Shown: positions 9,871 to 22,140 of the stretch, piece after piece | Layout: each line of letters opens with the position of its first letter | Position numbering within the stretch: the stretch's first letter is position 1 | From: Jacaranda mimosifolia | Taxonomy: Eukaryota > Streptophyta > Magnoliopsida > Lamiales > Bignoniaceae | Direction: 5' to 3' | NCBI GenBank assembly: GCA_018894105.1 | Contig: CM032126.1 | Coordinates: 26,510,391-26,574,390, forward strand | Length of the DNA stretch: 64,000 nucleotides | Position numbers and translations under genes: made by a program | Notes under the pieces: generated by a model | The model's input: the letters and a program-made list of their open reading frames with translations, nothing else | Databases searched by the model: none | Told to the model about the DNA's origin: nothing

Positions 9871-12800
9871 ATGACCAAGGACAACAATAGAATGGATTCA
9901 CTTGAGCAACAAGTGATAAAATTGAGGAATGGCCATGAAGCGTTGGCCAGGAATAAAGAGGAACTGAATCTCAAGTTAGACGGAGTCGTGCAAAAGGTTG
10001 AGGACGCAGTGGATAGGAAACTGGGGGAGTTTCTTCAAGCTCTTACCATGAATAAGGGTAAAGAGCCAGCTAGTGGAACTCACCCCTCTCTTCCACCACA
10101 AGTCAGTAGATAGAAAGGTGACGGTTTGTTATCTCCAACACCAAGCTATAGAACCACTGAAAGTGCTCTTGGGGGTAACTTGAAAGCTGCAAAATGTGAG
10201 TTCCCTAACTTTAGTGGTGAGAACCCAAGAGGGTGGATTAGGAAATGCCAGAAATACTTCTTGTTCAACCAAATGAGTGACTATGAAAAGATACTGCTGG
10301 CTGCAATGCATATGGAGGGCTTGGCAGATAGCTGGTACTTAGATTACATAGAGGGCAAGGAAAACATGGGATGGGAGTGTTTTACTGGTCTGGTCTTACA
10401 AAGGTTTTCTTCACACAATGAAGAGAACTTGGTGAGTTAGTTCAACAAACTCAAAGAGGATAAATCTGTTGATGATTATGCTATCCAGTTTGAAGAACTC
10501 AAAGCATTCATGACTGCCATGAATAGGCACTTGACGGAAGATTACTTTGTCAAGAGCTTTGTTAGTGGTTTAAAGGACGAAATCAGTCAAATGGTAGAAA
10601 TGCTAAACCCTACTAGCCTGTCTCATGCCATCACCTTGGCTAAAAAATAAGAAAATCTTTTAGAAGCTATTAACAAGGGGCATAAGGATGGGTTTAAGGG
10701 ATAGGTGAGTTGTTCTAATAAGATAGGAAAGAGTCTCACCGTAAGTAACTCTAGCAAGGATAGTGTTCAGCTTAAGAACAAATATCCACCCCTTAAGCTG
10801 TCTAGGGAAGAAATGGAGTTGAGAAGAAAGAAAGGTCTATGTTTCAACTATGATGAAATGTACCATGCCGGGCATAGATGTAAAAAGCTTTTTGTTATCT
10901 TAGGTGAGGAGGAAGACGTAAATTCAGACAAGAAAGGGGGAGTTAGTGAGATTGGAGAAGAACTTCATATTTCCTTCAGTGCCCTGGTAGGACAAACCAC
11001 TCCTGACACCATTAAACTTGCTAGAAAGGTAAAAAACAACTATATCACCATTCTAGTAGACACAGGAAGCACACATAGTTTCTTGGACCCCAACACCGCC
11101 CACAAGTTAGGCTGTGACATTATCCAAACTCATCCATTACTTGTAATGGTGGCTGACGGTGGTAAGATAGAGTGTGACTCAAAGTGTGAGTTGTTTAATT
11201 GGGAAATGGGAGGTCATCAGTTCACTGCAGAGGTTAGAATCCTTAAGTTAGGAGGGTGCGACATAGTGTTAGGAGTAGACCTTCTAAGGAGACTAGGATC
11301 GGTCACTTTTGATTTCGAACAATAAAGCATATCATTCAAATGGGGAAGGAAAAAAGTCACCCTCTTAGGCATTAAACTTGAGATTTCTCTTAAGATGATC
11401 TCTGGAAAGAAGTTAGACAAGTTGCTTAAACACAAGAGAAACTCCACCACAGGTTGCCTCTTTATGATATCCCCAGTGAGCCACTTGAATAACATCACTT
11501 CTCCCAAAGAACTAGAACTACTTCTCTTTAAGTATGCTACAGTTTTTGAGGAGCCAAAGAGTCTACCTCCACACAAAACACACAACCATAGGATCCAACT
11601 AAAATAAGGTACGAAACCATTCAAAATCCACCCCTATAGGTACCCTCACTTACAAAGGAAAGAGATTGAGAAATTAGTTAGTCAGATGCTAAAAATGGGA
11701 GTGATTCAGCCTAGCACCAACCCTTACTCTTTTCATGTCCTCCTCGTTAAGAAACAAGATGGAAGTTGGAGGTTTTGTGTGGACTATAGAAGGCTTAACT
11801 CTCTTACTATTAAGGATAGCTACCCTATTCCCTTGATAGATGACCTTTTAGATGAGCTTCATGGAGCCACCATATTTTCCAAGATCGATCTAAAGGCTGG
11901 GTATTACCAAATAAGAGTCCACATTCTAGACATCCCTAAAACCGCATTTGTGACTGCTTCGGGTCTATATGAATTCAAAGTCATGCCATTTGGCTTGACT
12001 AATGTCCCAACCACTTTTCAGACTCTTATGAACCATGTTTTTAGAGATTAGCTTAGAAATTTCGTGTTGGTTTTCTTCGATGACATCTTAATTTATAGTA
12101 AAGGTCTAGAGGAGCATAAGGAGCACCTTGAGATTGTCTTCAACAAGTTACTTAGGAACCAACTATATGCCAAGGCCTCTAAATGCATTTTTGGCCAACT
12201 AAGGGTGGAATACTTGGGACATGTAATCAGTGAGAGAGGGGTGGAACCAGATCAAGGAAAGATTTAGGCGATGCTAGAATGGCCTATACCTAAAACAATT
12301 AAGGCACTGAGGGGTTTCTTAGGGTTAACTGGATACTATAGAAAGTTTGTGAGGAACTATGGAGTTATAGCTAAGCCTCTAACCAACTTAACTAAGAAAG
12401 GCCAATTCCAATGGAGTCCAAAGTTTGAGACAGCTTTCAACTCTTTAAAATAGGCCATGACAACTGCTCCCATTCTCCAATTACCTGACTTCAGCAAGCT
12501 ATTTATTCTGGAGACAGATGTGAGTTATGTCGGGTTAGGAGTTGTCCTCATACAAGGAAAAAATCCTATTGCCTTATTTAGTAAGGCATTGGGGCCAAGA
12601 GCACTAGGGTTATCAGTTTATGAAAAAGAATTAATGGCCATCATTCAAGCTGTGGAGAAGTGGAGGTCTTATTTGATTCGTGGGCAGTTTACAATAAGAA
12701 CCGATCAGCAAAGTCTAAAGTATCTACTCCAGCAAAAAATATCAACCCCCTTGCAACACAAGTATCTCTCTAAGTTGTTGGGATATCGATACAATATAGA

Positions 12801-14327
12801 GTATAAATGAGGGATTGAAAATAAAGTAGCGGATGCACTATCAAGAAAAGGAGCTGAGGAAGCTGAAGTTCAGGTCATTACCATTCTCCAACCAGCATGG
12901 AATGATGAACTGCAGGAAAGTTAAGAAAATGATGTTATTGCTCAGGAAACTATTACAGACAATGTGTTACACCCTTACAACCTGTCTCTTTTCTCACATA
13001 AAGATGGGGTTAAGTTCAAAGGAAAGTTCTATATGGGGTCTAACACCGATTTGAGAGGTAAGATACTGAACTATATACACACATCCAGTGTAGGGGGCCA
13101 CTCTGGGATTAAAGGAACCTTGCTGAGGATTAAAGGACTGTTTTGGTGGCCTAAGATAGAGGAAGAAGTTCAAAAAGTAGTTTCTAAATGTGAGGTGTGC
13201 CAACTGCGCAAGCACCAAAATCTCAAACCGACTAGACTGTTACAGCCAATGCCCATCCCAGACCATGCATAGCAGCATATCTTAATGGACTTCATAGAAC
13301 AAATGCCAAATTCCGAAGGGAAATCTGTGATCTGGGTGATTGTGGACCGACTCACGAAATATGCACATTCATTCCTTTATTGCACCCTTTCACAGCTTCA
13401 CAACTTGCACACACTTATCTAAATCACATATATAAACCTCACGGATTACCTACTAATGTTGTGTCAGATAGGGACAAGGTATTCACAAGTCAATTTTGGA
13501 AAGAACTTACATGATAGGAATGCAACAGCTTCTCAGCACGTCCTACCACCCCCAGATTGACAGTCAAACTGAACATGTCAATCAATGTTTGGAGAGCTAC
13601 CTGAGGTGTATGTGCAGCTCATCGCCCAAGGGTTGGAACAAGTGGTTAGCTATGGCTAAATAGTGGTACAACACCAACTATCATACACCCATAGCAATGA
13701 CTCCATTTAAAGCCCTTTATAGCTTCAAAACCTCCCATTTGACTATCAACCCCAACGCCTACACTACAGTACAAGGAGTGGAAGAAATCATCAAAGATAA
13801 GCAAGCTATTCAGCAACTACTCAAGCATCATCTCCAACAAGCACAGCATCAAATGATGCAACAGGCCGACAAACATAGGAGGGACATTCACTGCCAAATC
13901 GAAAACTTTGTCTACTTGAAACTGAAGCTATACAGACAGCATTTAATCCGCAAAAGCAAATTATGGAAGCTTAGTCCTAAATTCGCAGGTCCATTTCCCA
14001 TCATTGCGAAGGTCAGAGAAGTCGCCTACAAACTCCAATTACCGCCAAAAGCAAAAATCTATCTAGTGTTCCACGTGATAGTTCTGAAGAAGAAAATTGG
14101 CAAGACAGAAAGGATAACTCCCACCCTACCCCATTTTGATGAAGAAGGCAAGACAATGCTACATCCAATGGCCATTTTAGCTCGCAGGTTGATCAAGAAG
14201 AAAAACTCACCGGTGGCACAAATTTTGGTTCAGTGACCTTCTAGAGTCTGAAGCCACGTGAGAAGATTATAATGTCATCACTTAGAAATTTCCACAACTT
14301 AAAAGTCTCGAGGATAAGACTGTTTGA
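9871..14327 (+). pseudogene. gag-pol polyprotein pseudogene of the 9010 element
   Basis: One frame from ATG 9871 carries gag and most of pol but is broken by in-frame stops at 10111, 10438, 11323, 12049, 12265, 12451, 12808 and 13270, among others. Order: gag; a CCHC-type knuckle near 10846-10890 in which the second Cys is Tyr; protease DTGS (11059-11070); RT with FFDD (Asp-Asp codons 12079-12084); RNase H (from about 12505); integrase zinc finger and core with DRLTKYAH near 13345; and a chromodomain-like tail (LVQ, then EAT-ED). Single-base losses near 13370 and 13510 and another near 14240 shift the frame. Stops that can be read against family consensus replace Trp (13270, 13660, 14234, 14260) or Gln. 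Confidence 0.92.
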
Positions 14328-14339
14328 AGGGGAGAGCAA

Positions 14340-14805
14340 TGTTAAATAGCCAACTTGAAAGCGCTTCTCCAGAATTAGAATCACACCTTGGTTTCCTTTT
14401 TCTTCTTAAAACGCATTCAATGAAACGGTGCCGTCTTGGGCATCTGGCACTTAATGAAAGTAAAGAGTCAAACGACATCGCAGCAACTTATGAACACGAC
14501 GTCGTTTAGTAGCTGTGTTTAGTTAATTAGTTAGGAATTAAGGTATGCTTTGTTAACGTTAACTCAACTCCAACTATAAAATGCTCAGCTGAGGACTACT
14601 GTAGCAACTTTGTTGAAAATCATATGATATCTTTTCTGTTTTCTCCTCTGTCTGTCTGTCCTTCCCTCCCTAATTCTCTCTCTTTTCTGTTATCACTCTT
14701 CAGCACAGCACCACACACCACTACACCGACACTCCACAATCATTCACGATTAGGATTTTTCTTGGAATTTGGCATTTGAGCTAGTGTTATGTTGGGATCA
14801 TAACA
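14340..14805 (+). repeat. 3' LTR of the 9010 gypsy element
   Basis: It runs from TGTTAAATAG to CATAACA, 466 bp, preceded by the purine tract GAAGGGGAGAGCAA. It lacks the TRIM found in the 5' LTR and therefore shows the original LTR length. Confidence 0.93.
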
Positions 14806-15894
14806 AAAATTAGACCCAGTAAGCAAAATCTGAACTGAATCTGATAGTGAGGAGGCATGGCGGCGGAAAATAGGGACAAGGCGAGCCAGATAATGACGAG
14901 TGCCTGGTTTGGTAGGAGCGTGAGGCTATGAGCGTAAGACGGTTTTGTTTTGTTTTCAATTTTTAAATAATTTTTATTTCTTTTCTTAAAAATAAAAATA
15001 TTATCATTATATAAATTATTATATCTATATATATTAATTAGTTATATCTATATATATTAATTAGTGGGGGATGTTAAACCCCTACTAAATACTAAAAATC
15101 CCGGATGTTTATGCACAAAACAAGATGATTATATGCTTATTTTTTTTAGTATATTTTATATTATAGGTAAAGTGATTTTTTTTCTCTTTTACTTTTAAAC
15201 CTTATCTTTTTCATTTTTTAGCTAAAACTTCTTAAATAAATGTTAAATATTTTAAACTAAAATAAAAATACAGCAAATAAATCATATAAAAAAATATGAA
15301 TATAAAAATAAAAAAATTTAAAAAGGTAAACACAAAAACTAATTTATTACACATAATATATATTATAAAAAACCATTAATACATTTACAAGACCTTGACA
15401 TTTAATTGTGTAAAAATAATTTATTGAGTACTAACTTCATGTGGAGCTACATTTTTGTAGCAAATCTATATACTCTCTGGGCTTGAAGATGTCTGAATAT
15501 TTTGTCTCCAAATTTAACAAAGTATCCAATAACGGAGATGACAATTTGGTTAATGCAATAAATTTGGCTACACAATAATCTTGATATTTTTTAAATAAGT
15601 ATGTATTTAAATGATTATAAAATTAAATTTTATATTATAAAATAAATAACTAGCTTGAAGTTTGAAATTAAAATTTTAATTGGTGAAAACTTACTTGTAT
15701 GCCCTTGTCGTTTATAAATAAATAGTTAATAATCAACCAATTTGAAATCACCAAAAAATCAATGGTAAGTTAGTCAAAATGTTAACAAATTTAATAGTAA
15801 AAATAAATAAAATTTACGTATACATCAATAAATATAAAATGCCATTTAATATTAAATGATAAGTCAAATTAAAATACAACTTATTGTAATAAAC
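14806..15894. other. Flank of the gypsy insertion; small GC-richer island, then AT-rich
   Basis: Just after the target duplication, 14850-14945 is markedly GC-richer than its surroundings and has short ATG-headed frames on both strands; it could be the first-exon or leader region of the gene whose remains lie at 7978-8460. At 15064-15088 a GTGGGGG / AACCCCTAC pair resembles the palindromic motif at 5213-5620. The rest is AT-rich and shows nothing. Confidence 0.3.
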
Positions 15895-16332
15895 ATATTA
15901 TATTCACAAAGTAAATTTGTATCTAATTTGAGTTTTTAGTAATTTTTTATTATATATTGTCCCAAAAATTAAATATTTGAATAATAAACCTTTATTTTAT
16001 ATTATATTAGTTTATAGGAAAATGTTACATATTATTATATTTAACTTTCTTTTCAGTATCTCTTTTTTGAGCTAAAGCTCAATATTAATAGCATATCCCT
16101 TTATTGATAATATATATAAGAGTATTAATATAATAAAAGTTACTAAAATTTAGATTCAAATCTTTAAGGAATCGAATAGCATATTTTCATATTCGATCCA
16201 CTTAATTAAGGTTACGGATATTTATTAACCGATATGATCTATTATATATTTTTTAATTGATTAAAAATTCAAAAATTAGAATCTAATTCATATTAGACTC
16301 CAATTAAAATTTGATCCATTGATAGCCTTAAT
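15895..16332 (+). mobile_element. 5'-truncated copy of the 16397 hAT-type MITE
   Basis: The stretch aligns by eye with 16640-17069: shared blocks include TTTTTATTATATAT, ATATAAGAGTATTAAT and the terminal AATT(T/C)GATCCAT(T/C)GA(T/C)AGCC. It ends near 16332 where the complete copy ends in CGACAGCCCTA. No matching left terminus was found, so it is truncated. It abuts the tandem array into which the complete copy later inserted. Confidence 0.6.
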
Positions 16333-16396
16333 TAAGATATTATTAAAACCCAATTTCTAAAACAAGTTTGTTAAGCCCAATGCTAAGAAGGAAGTC

Positions 16397-17075
16397 ATAG
16401 GGCTGTCAATGGATCGGATTTAGATCGGATCAACTATATTTGAATTTGAATTTGATTATCAAAATCTATATCCGAATTCGACCCGATATCCTATAAGATC
16501 TTTGTTAGTCAGTACCATATCTGATTTTGATAATAAAAAAAACAAAATCCAACCTAATTTAAAAATTTTCTTTCTTTCTCTCCCCCTTTTGGATTGTATA
16601 AAAATATTGTATTTATAAATCAAACTTACGTCATGTTTGAATTTCTAACAACTTTTTATTATATATTAGTCCAAAAGTTAAATACTTGAATACTAGATCC
16701 CTATTTCACATTATACTAATATATAGATGAACTATTATACATTATTATATTTGATATTTTATTAGTATCTATCTTATTTTTGAGGTAAATACTAAATATT
16801 AGTAGAATAATACAGACATTAAAATAGATATTAGGTCAATATAATATATAAATTTTATTTTAAAATTTTTATTAATATTATATATAAGAGTATTAATTTA
16901 ATAAAAATTATTAAAATTCAGATTCGAACCTTTAACGGATTGGATTGCTCAGTTTGGTATTCGATCCACTTACTTTGGATTACGAATATTTATAATTGGC
17001 TAAAAATTCTAAAATTTGAATGAAATTCAAATCGAATTTGAATTAAAATTCGATCCATCGACAGCCCTAGGGCAT
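16397..17075 (+). mobile_element. hAT-type MITE inserted in the tandem array
   Basis: The element is 679 bp. The left end reads ATAGGGCTGTCAATGGATC and the right end is the inverse of AGGGCTGTCGATGGATC, with about five extra bases at the right tip. A perfect 8 bp duplication AGGAAGTC lies at 16389-16396 and 17076-17083, the hallmark of hAT transposition. The interior is AT-rich and non-coding. Confidence 0.82.
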
Positions 17076-17508
17076 AGGAAGTCTAGTCACCAATTAATTC
17101 ATTAAAAATTTTGACAAGCCCAATTTTTAAATGAAAACTCAACTTACAAATTAATTCACTAAAATTTTGGTCAAGCCCAATTACACACCAACTAGTTCAC
17201 TAAAAATTTTGTCAAACTAGATACAAAATTATTTTTAAAATTTTTGTTAAGCCCAAATTCTTAAAAGAAAGCCCTGCTCAACAACAATGCACTAAAATTT
17301 TCGCTAAGCCTAATTTTTAAAAGAAAACCAACTTAACAATTAATTCACTAAAACATTTGTCAAGCCCAATTCTTAAAGAAAGCTCAACTCAACAATTAAT
17401 TTGCTGAAAAATGGACAAGCCCAATTCTTAAAACAAAAACCAACTCATCAATTAATTCACTAATATATGGACAAGCTAAATTCACTAATAATTTGAAGCG
17501 CATTTCAC

Positions 17509-17573
<65 letters not shown>
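17509..17573 (+). repeat. (AAT)n microsatellite
   Basis: About 21 uninterrupted AAT units lie inside the AAGCCCAATT array. Confidence 0.97.
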
Positions 17574-17575
<2 letters not shown>

Positions 17576-18205
17576 GACAATTCACCAATTAATTCACTAA
17601 AAATATGTTTAAGCTCAATCATAAAATAAGTTGGTCAAACTCAATTAATAAATCTTTACATTAATTGAAAGCCCATTTTTTAAAAGAAAATTTCAATTAA
17701 TTCACTAAAATATATTCAAGCCCAATCATTAAAATTAGTTAGCAAATTATTTACATTAAACAGAAGACCATTTCTTCTCAATAAAGAAATCAATTCACCA
17801 ATTAATTCACTAAAAGTGCGATAAAGCGCAATTATAAGACAAGTTGATCAAGCCCAACTAATATATTCTTTACGTTATTGCGTAGCCTATTTTATTATTT
17901 TAAAAAAATCCCAACGCACAATATCACTACAATTTTTGGTAGAGGCTAATTACAAAAATAAGTTGGTGAAGCCCAATTAACTAATTCTTTATATTAATAT
18001 GAAGTCCAATTTAAAAGAAATCCAATTCAACAACTCACAAATATATTTGTTCAATCACAATTCTTAAAAACAATTTACGGAAACCCAACTCAACAATTAT
18101 ATTTACATTATCAATTTTAGCATATGTGGTGCAAGTACTAAAATTTTTATAATATAAAATAATTAAAAGTATTGATATTTTATAATATTATACAATTTTT
18201 TTACA

Positions 18206-18207
18206 TA

Positions 18208-18251
<44 letters not shown>
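18206..18251 (+). repeat. (AAT)n microsatellite
   Basis: About 15 AAT units, again within the subterminal array region. Confidence 0.97.
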
Positions 18252-18254
<3 letters not shown>

Positions 18255-18479
18255 TGGTGGGTTATATATGGTAGTATGAATATTTATTTATTTTTTAAAA
18301 ATTTAATGAGAACATTTTATACAAATCACTCAAAAACACAAAGAGTAGGTGCTTTGTTACTCATATTGATGACTTCAAGCCATGATGTGAAACACAATTT
18401 TTAAAAGAAACCCCTATTTACTAATTCAACTTTTATGCGAAGCCCAATTAATTGTTGAAGGAAACCATAATTTGAGGTA

Positions 18480-18892
18480 AATTTTGGATGGGAATTTAAT
18501 TTAATTGTAATTTACTATTAGTAACCAAAACAATTGCTACCATATCTGTGTAACAAAATTTTGGAGTTTAACTTTAGTAACCAAAAATTTTGTAACAATA
18601 TGTGTTATTTGTAATGAATTCTCTAGTGTTACAAAAATTAGGAAATTTTGTTACATATACATCTTCTTAAATAGTGGAAAATATTATCTGTAACAAAATT
18701 TCATTTGTAGTGACCAATGTGTGATTAGTTACAAAAACATCAAAGAGCTAAGGTAACAAGATTTTTTTTGTCACCCAAGATGGGTATATTTGTAACTAAA
18801 TCTCAATTTAGTTACAAGAAATCATGAAGTGGTAATAAATTTAAACTTTGTTAACAAATTTTTGGTTACGTGAAGTGCAATTTGTTGTAGTG
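18480..18892 (+). mobile_element. CACTA element 1, right subterminal region and tip
   Basis: Repeated GTAACAAAAT/TTTGTTAC motifs end in AAGTGCAATTTGTTGTAGTG at 18892. Its inverse begins CACTACAACAAATTGCACTT, the tip seen at 20206 and, inverted, at 37468. TAGTG is the 3' end expected of a CACTA element, so this element lies to the left. Its partner tip is most likely just upstream of base 1. The three bases following are TTT. Confidence 0.8.
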
Positions 18893-20205
18893 TTTAATAA
18901 ATAATGTTCAAGATAATTAAAAAATTGCTTTCAATTTTTATTATTAAAATATTATTTAATTAATTATTAGAATTCTAAATAGAAAAATAACCATGTCCCC
19001 CCCCCCCCAAAAAAAAGGAAATTCCTAACTATTTATGGTCTTAATTAATCAAATTATAGGTAAAATAAAAAATTTCCTTCAATTTTTATTATTAAAAAAT
19101 ATTAGAGTAACTAATCAGATACTTAATTTAGCTAGTTAGCAAAGTCCCTCAAAACAGTAAGAAACCCCCAAATTTGAAGGCAAAATAAATACTTGCCTCT
19201 AGTAATTTTTATTATTAAAAAATTTGATTAATTAATCAAATATATTTAAATAAGCTAATTAATAACAAAGTGACCATTGGCCTAGTGGCATCTCCTTCAC
19301 ACACATAAATATAAAGTCAAGAGTTCGAATTCTGATATATTCCTGGTGTGAGTGTATAAATAAAAAAAGTAGGTAATTAGTAAAGTTTCTCAAAATCCCC
19401 TAAATTAATTAATTTTTACTATATTTAATTGTAGTGAAAAATAATTTAAATATTTACTACGCTTTTAGAAGTGTGGCAATTAACTACTACATATTAGACT
19501 TTTAATTGTGGCAAAAGATAGTGGTGTATTTGATAGTTTTTCATTTACACATTAAGTTTGTAGTAATTGAAGATAATTTTATAGCAAAAGTCAATAACCA
19601 CAATTAAAAAAGTGTATCTAAACTTTTACCTTGCTTGCAATGCCTACAGTTAGAAAAGTATAACACAAAGATAGTCAATAACTTTTTACTACAATTACTT
19701 ACTATTTACTACACATAATTAACCATAGTAAAAAGTATATTTTTTTGTAATATATATGTTTTGTTGGGAGGCTTGCAAATAAATGGTGTAATATAGTTGT
19801 CTATATGTTTGCAAGTTAGGGCTAATGGCTGGGTGTTTAACTTGAAATCGAATTTGGCCCCATTTTTTATTAGGTTGTGATCTCATAAATCAAATTCAAT
19901 TCTTCTTTATTTAGCTCGGTGGGACTTGAGTTTGCTAAATTTAAATAGGTTTTAAATATGTTTATATAAATTATTGGTATAACTTAGACAAGTTTCTCCT
20001 TCTAGTGAAAGGATTGGATCTAAATGCGTTGATTGTTAGAGGTTTATTCACTCTCTAAAGTTCTAAAAATATAAATAAAATTAAGATCATTGAATTTGTC
20101 CAAGTACAACCTATGATACTTAAACTAGCATTTCAAAGTTGTAAGATAAAAAAAATTAATAAAAAATGAATGCAATTATTGATACTCAATTAGTTGCATG
20201 ATTGA
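18893..20205. other. Spacer between two CACTA elements
   Basis: The spacer is AT-rich and non-coding, with a homopolymer C/A tract at about 18996-19017, a SINE (19268-19372) and, at 19430-19755, weakly repeated TACTAC/GTAGTAA motifs ending in TTTTTTGTAAT. The last could be a degenerate CACTA-like end but has no partner. The three bases before the next element are TGA. Confidence 0.6.
19268..19372 (+). mobile_element. tRNA-derived SINE
   Basis: RNA polymerase III promoter boxes are spaced as in plant SINEs: box A TTGGCCTAGTGG (19277-19288) and box B GAGTTCGAATTCT (19321-19333). A short tail GTGTGAGTGTATAAATAAAAAA follows. The length (about 105 bp) and A-rich end fit a short SINE; a clear target duplication was not found. 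Confidence 0.75.
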
Positions 20206-20639
20206 CACTACAACAAATTGCATTTCATGTAACAAAATCTTTTGTAACGAAGGTAAATTTCGTTGCAAATGTTCTATTTATCGTAAAAAAGTTGAATTTT
20301 TATTACTAAAATGCTTATCTTGAGTAACAAAATAAAAATCTTGTTACCTTTAACTAATATTTGTTACGTTTGATTTTTCATGTTTTGTAACTAAATAAAT
20401 ATTTGTTATGGAAAATGTCATTTTGTCACATATAATATTTTTTGCCATTTAGGAAAATTTATTTGTAACAAAATTGGATACTTATTGGAGCAGGAAAATG
20501 TTCGTTACAAATAAATTATATTGTAACAAAATGTCTAGTTACTAAAGTTAATTTAATTTTCCCTCCAAAAATTTGTTTCCTCCAAAATTCAATTGTACAC
20601 AATGGTAACAATTGTTTTCGTTACTAAATGTAAATGGCA

Positions 20640-22140
20640 ATTAAATTAATTTTGCACCCATACTTTGTGAGTTGGGCTTTAGTTCAAGAAATGGGCTTTA
20701 CAACAATTCAAAGAAGTTGTTAATTGGGCTTGATTTAGTTTTATAATTGGACTCGACCAAAGTTTTAATTGGTGAGTTATGCCTTATTATAAGAATTGGG
20801 CTTGAACAAATTTAAAGTGAAAGAATTGCTTAATTGGGCTAATTTCATTATAGAATTCGGCATCACAATTTTTTTGTGAATTATTTGTTGAACTGGAATT
20901 CTTTTAAGGGTTGGGGTTTAGCAAATTTATAGTGGATTATTTTTGAGTTGGGATGTCATTTAAGAAATAGGTTTGACTAAATTTATAGTGAATTAATTGG
21001 TGATCTGGGCTTTGTTTTAAGAGTTGGTCTTCAACAATTTGAATTGACTAAATGATTTGTTGGCTTTCTTTAAGAAATTGAGCTTGAGCAAAAATTTTAG
21101 TGAATAAATTATTGAGTTTCTTTTTTTTTTTCTTCTAAGAATTTGATGATGAATAAATTACAGGTGGAGTAACTTGTGAATGAGGCTTTCATCTTGAGAA
21201 ATAAGCATGACCAAATTTTGACGAAATAAATTAATTGGGCATTAGCAATTTTTGTTTTATTGATTGGAGTTTTCTAGTTTTATAGTAAATTAGTTTATTT
21301 GTTTAAGAATTGCGCGTAACATTAATTTAAAGAATTAATTAATCGAGTTTTACCAACTTATTTTCTATTAATTTGGGTCCATCAATTTTTTAGGGAATGA
21401 GTATTCTTTGTTTAAGAATGAGGGTTGACATTAACTTAAAGAATTGGTTAATTGGTTTTCTCTAATTTATTTTTAAAAATTGAGCTTCACCACAATTTGT
21501 AGTGAATTGGTTAATTGGACTTTGTCTAAAAATTAGATTTGACCAATTTTTTGTCATAATAATTTAAAATTTGGTTATTGTGTACTTTCAATTTTTTAAT
21601 TAATAATTGTGTTTCACCAATTTTTTTAATAAATTGGTGAATTATACTTCAATTAAGAATTGGTTTATTAGTGTTTTTAATTATAAATTAGTGAATTGGA
21701 CTTTATATAATAGTTGGTCTATTTCTTAATTTAAAGAGTTGGTTAATCTGGCTTCACCCAATTACTTCTTTTTATAATTGGGCTTGACAATTTTTTAAGT
21801 GAATTTGGCTTCACATCAAATAACACTTCACCAACCTTTCTTTTTTTTTTTTTTTTCTAATTGTGCTTGGTAATTTTTCGGTGAGTTAGTAAAATGGGCA
21901 TTCTTAGTGACCTAATCTTAACATAATTTATAAATTTGGTTAATTGGGCTTCACCAACCTTTTTTTTTTAATTATTATTAAGACCAATTTTTTAGAACAT
22001 TAGTAAATTGGGCTTTCCTCATGAATTAGTCTTTACATTAATTTAAAACTTTAGTTAATTGGACTTCACCAACTTCTTTTTTATTAAATTGGCTTGACCA
22101 ATTTTGTAGTTAATTAGTAAATTGGATTTTCTTGACGGGT
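20640..22140 (-). repeat. Inverted copy of the AAGCCCAATT tandem array
   Basis: Degenerate units of AATTGGGCTTGACCAA-TTTAGTGAATTAATTGG type repeat about every 60-75 bp. They are the reverse complement of the array at 16333-18430. The array lies directly inside the left tip of CACTA element 2, mirroring the position of the first array inside the right tip of element 1. Confidence 0.72.

Larger units (their letters stand above)
9010..14805 (+). mobile_element. Complete but dead Ty3/gypsy LTR retrotransposon (chromovirus-like)
   Basis: The unit has all structural parts: 5' LTR (9010-9832), primer site, a gag-pol reading frame, a polypurine tract (14327-14339) and 3' LTR (14340-14805). The 5 bp target duplication AAAAT is intact at 9005-9009 and 14806-14810. 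LTRs start TGTTAAATAG and end CATAACA. The first 237 aligned LTR bases differ at about 17 positions, mostly transitions, so the insertion is old. Domain order protease, RT, RNase H, integrase and a chromodomain-like tail supports Ty3/gypsy, probably a chromovirus. Many in-frame stops make it non-functional. Confidence 0.93.
16333..18430 (+). repeat. Degenerate tandem array, unit about 60-70 bp (AAGCCCAATT array)
   Basis: A unit with the core AAGCCCAATT-CTTAAAA-GAAAGCCCAACTCAACAATTAATTCACTAAA is repeated many times in diverged form, interrupted by the MITE at 16397-17075 and by two (AAT)n tracts. The array leads directly into the CACTA right subterminal region at 18480-18892. The same unit forms an array in opposite orientation at 20640-22140, next to the left tip of the second CACTA element. 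It is therefore probably an extended subterminal repeat of this CACTA family. No coding potential. Confidence 0.7.

Noticed and set aside
17930..17945. CACTACAATTTTTGG as a possible CACTA left tip
   Set aside because: It does not match the CACTACAACAAATT tip of the surrounding family and lies within an array unit variant.
16333..18430. CRISPR-like or satellite array
   Set aside because: Units are degenerate, vary in length, lack constant-repeat and unique-spacer structure, and the DNA is plant nuclear.
19430..19755. Possible degenerate CACTA element ending TTTTTTGTAAT
   Set aside because: Repeated TACTAC motifs are suggestive, but the terminal bases are wrong and no partner tip or duplication was found.
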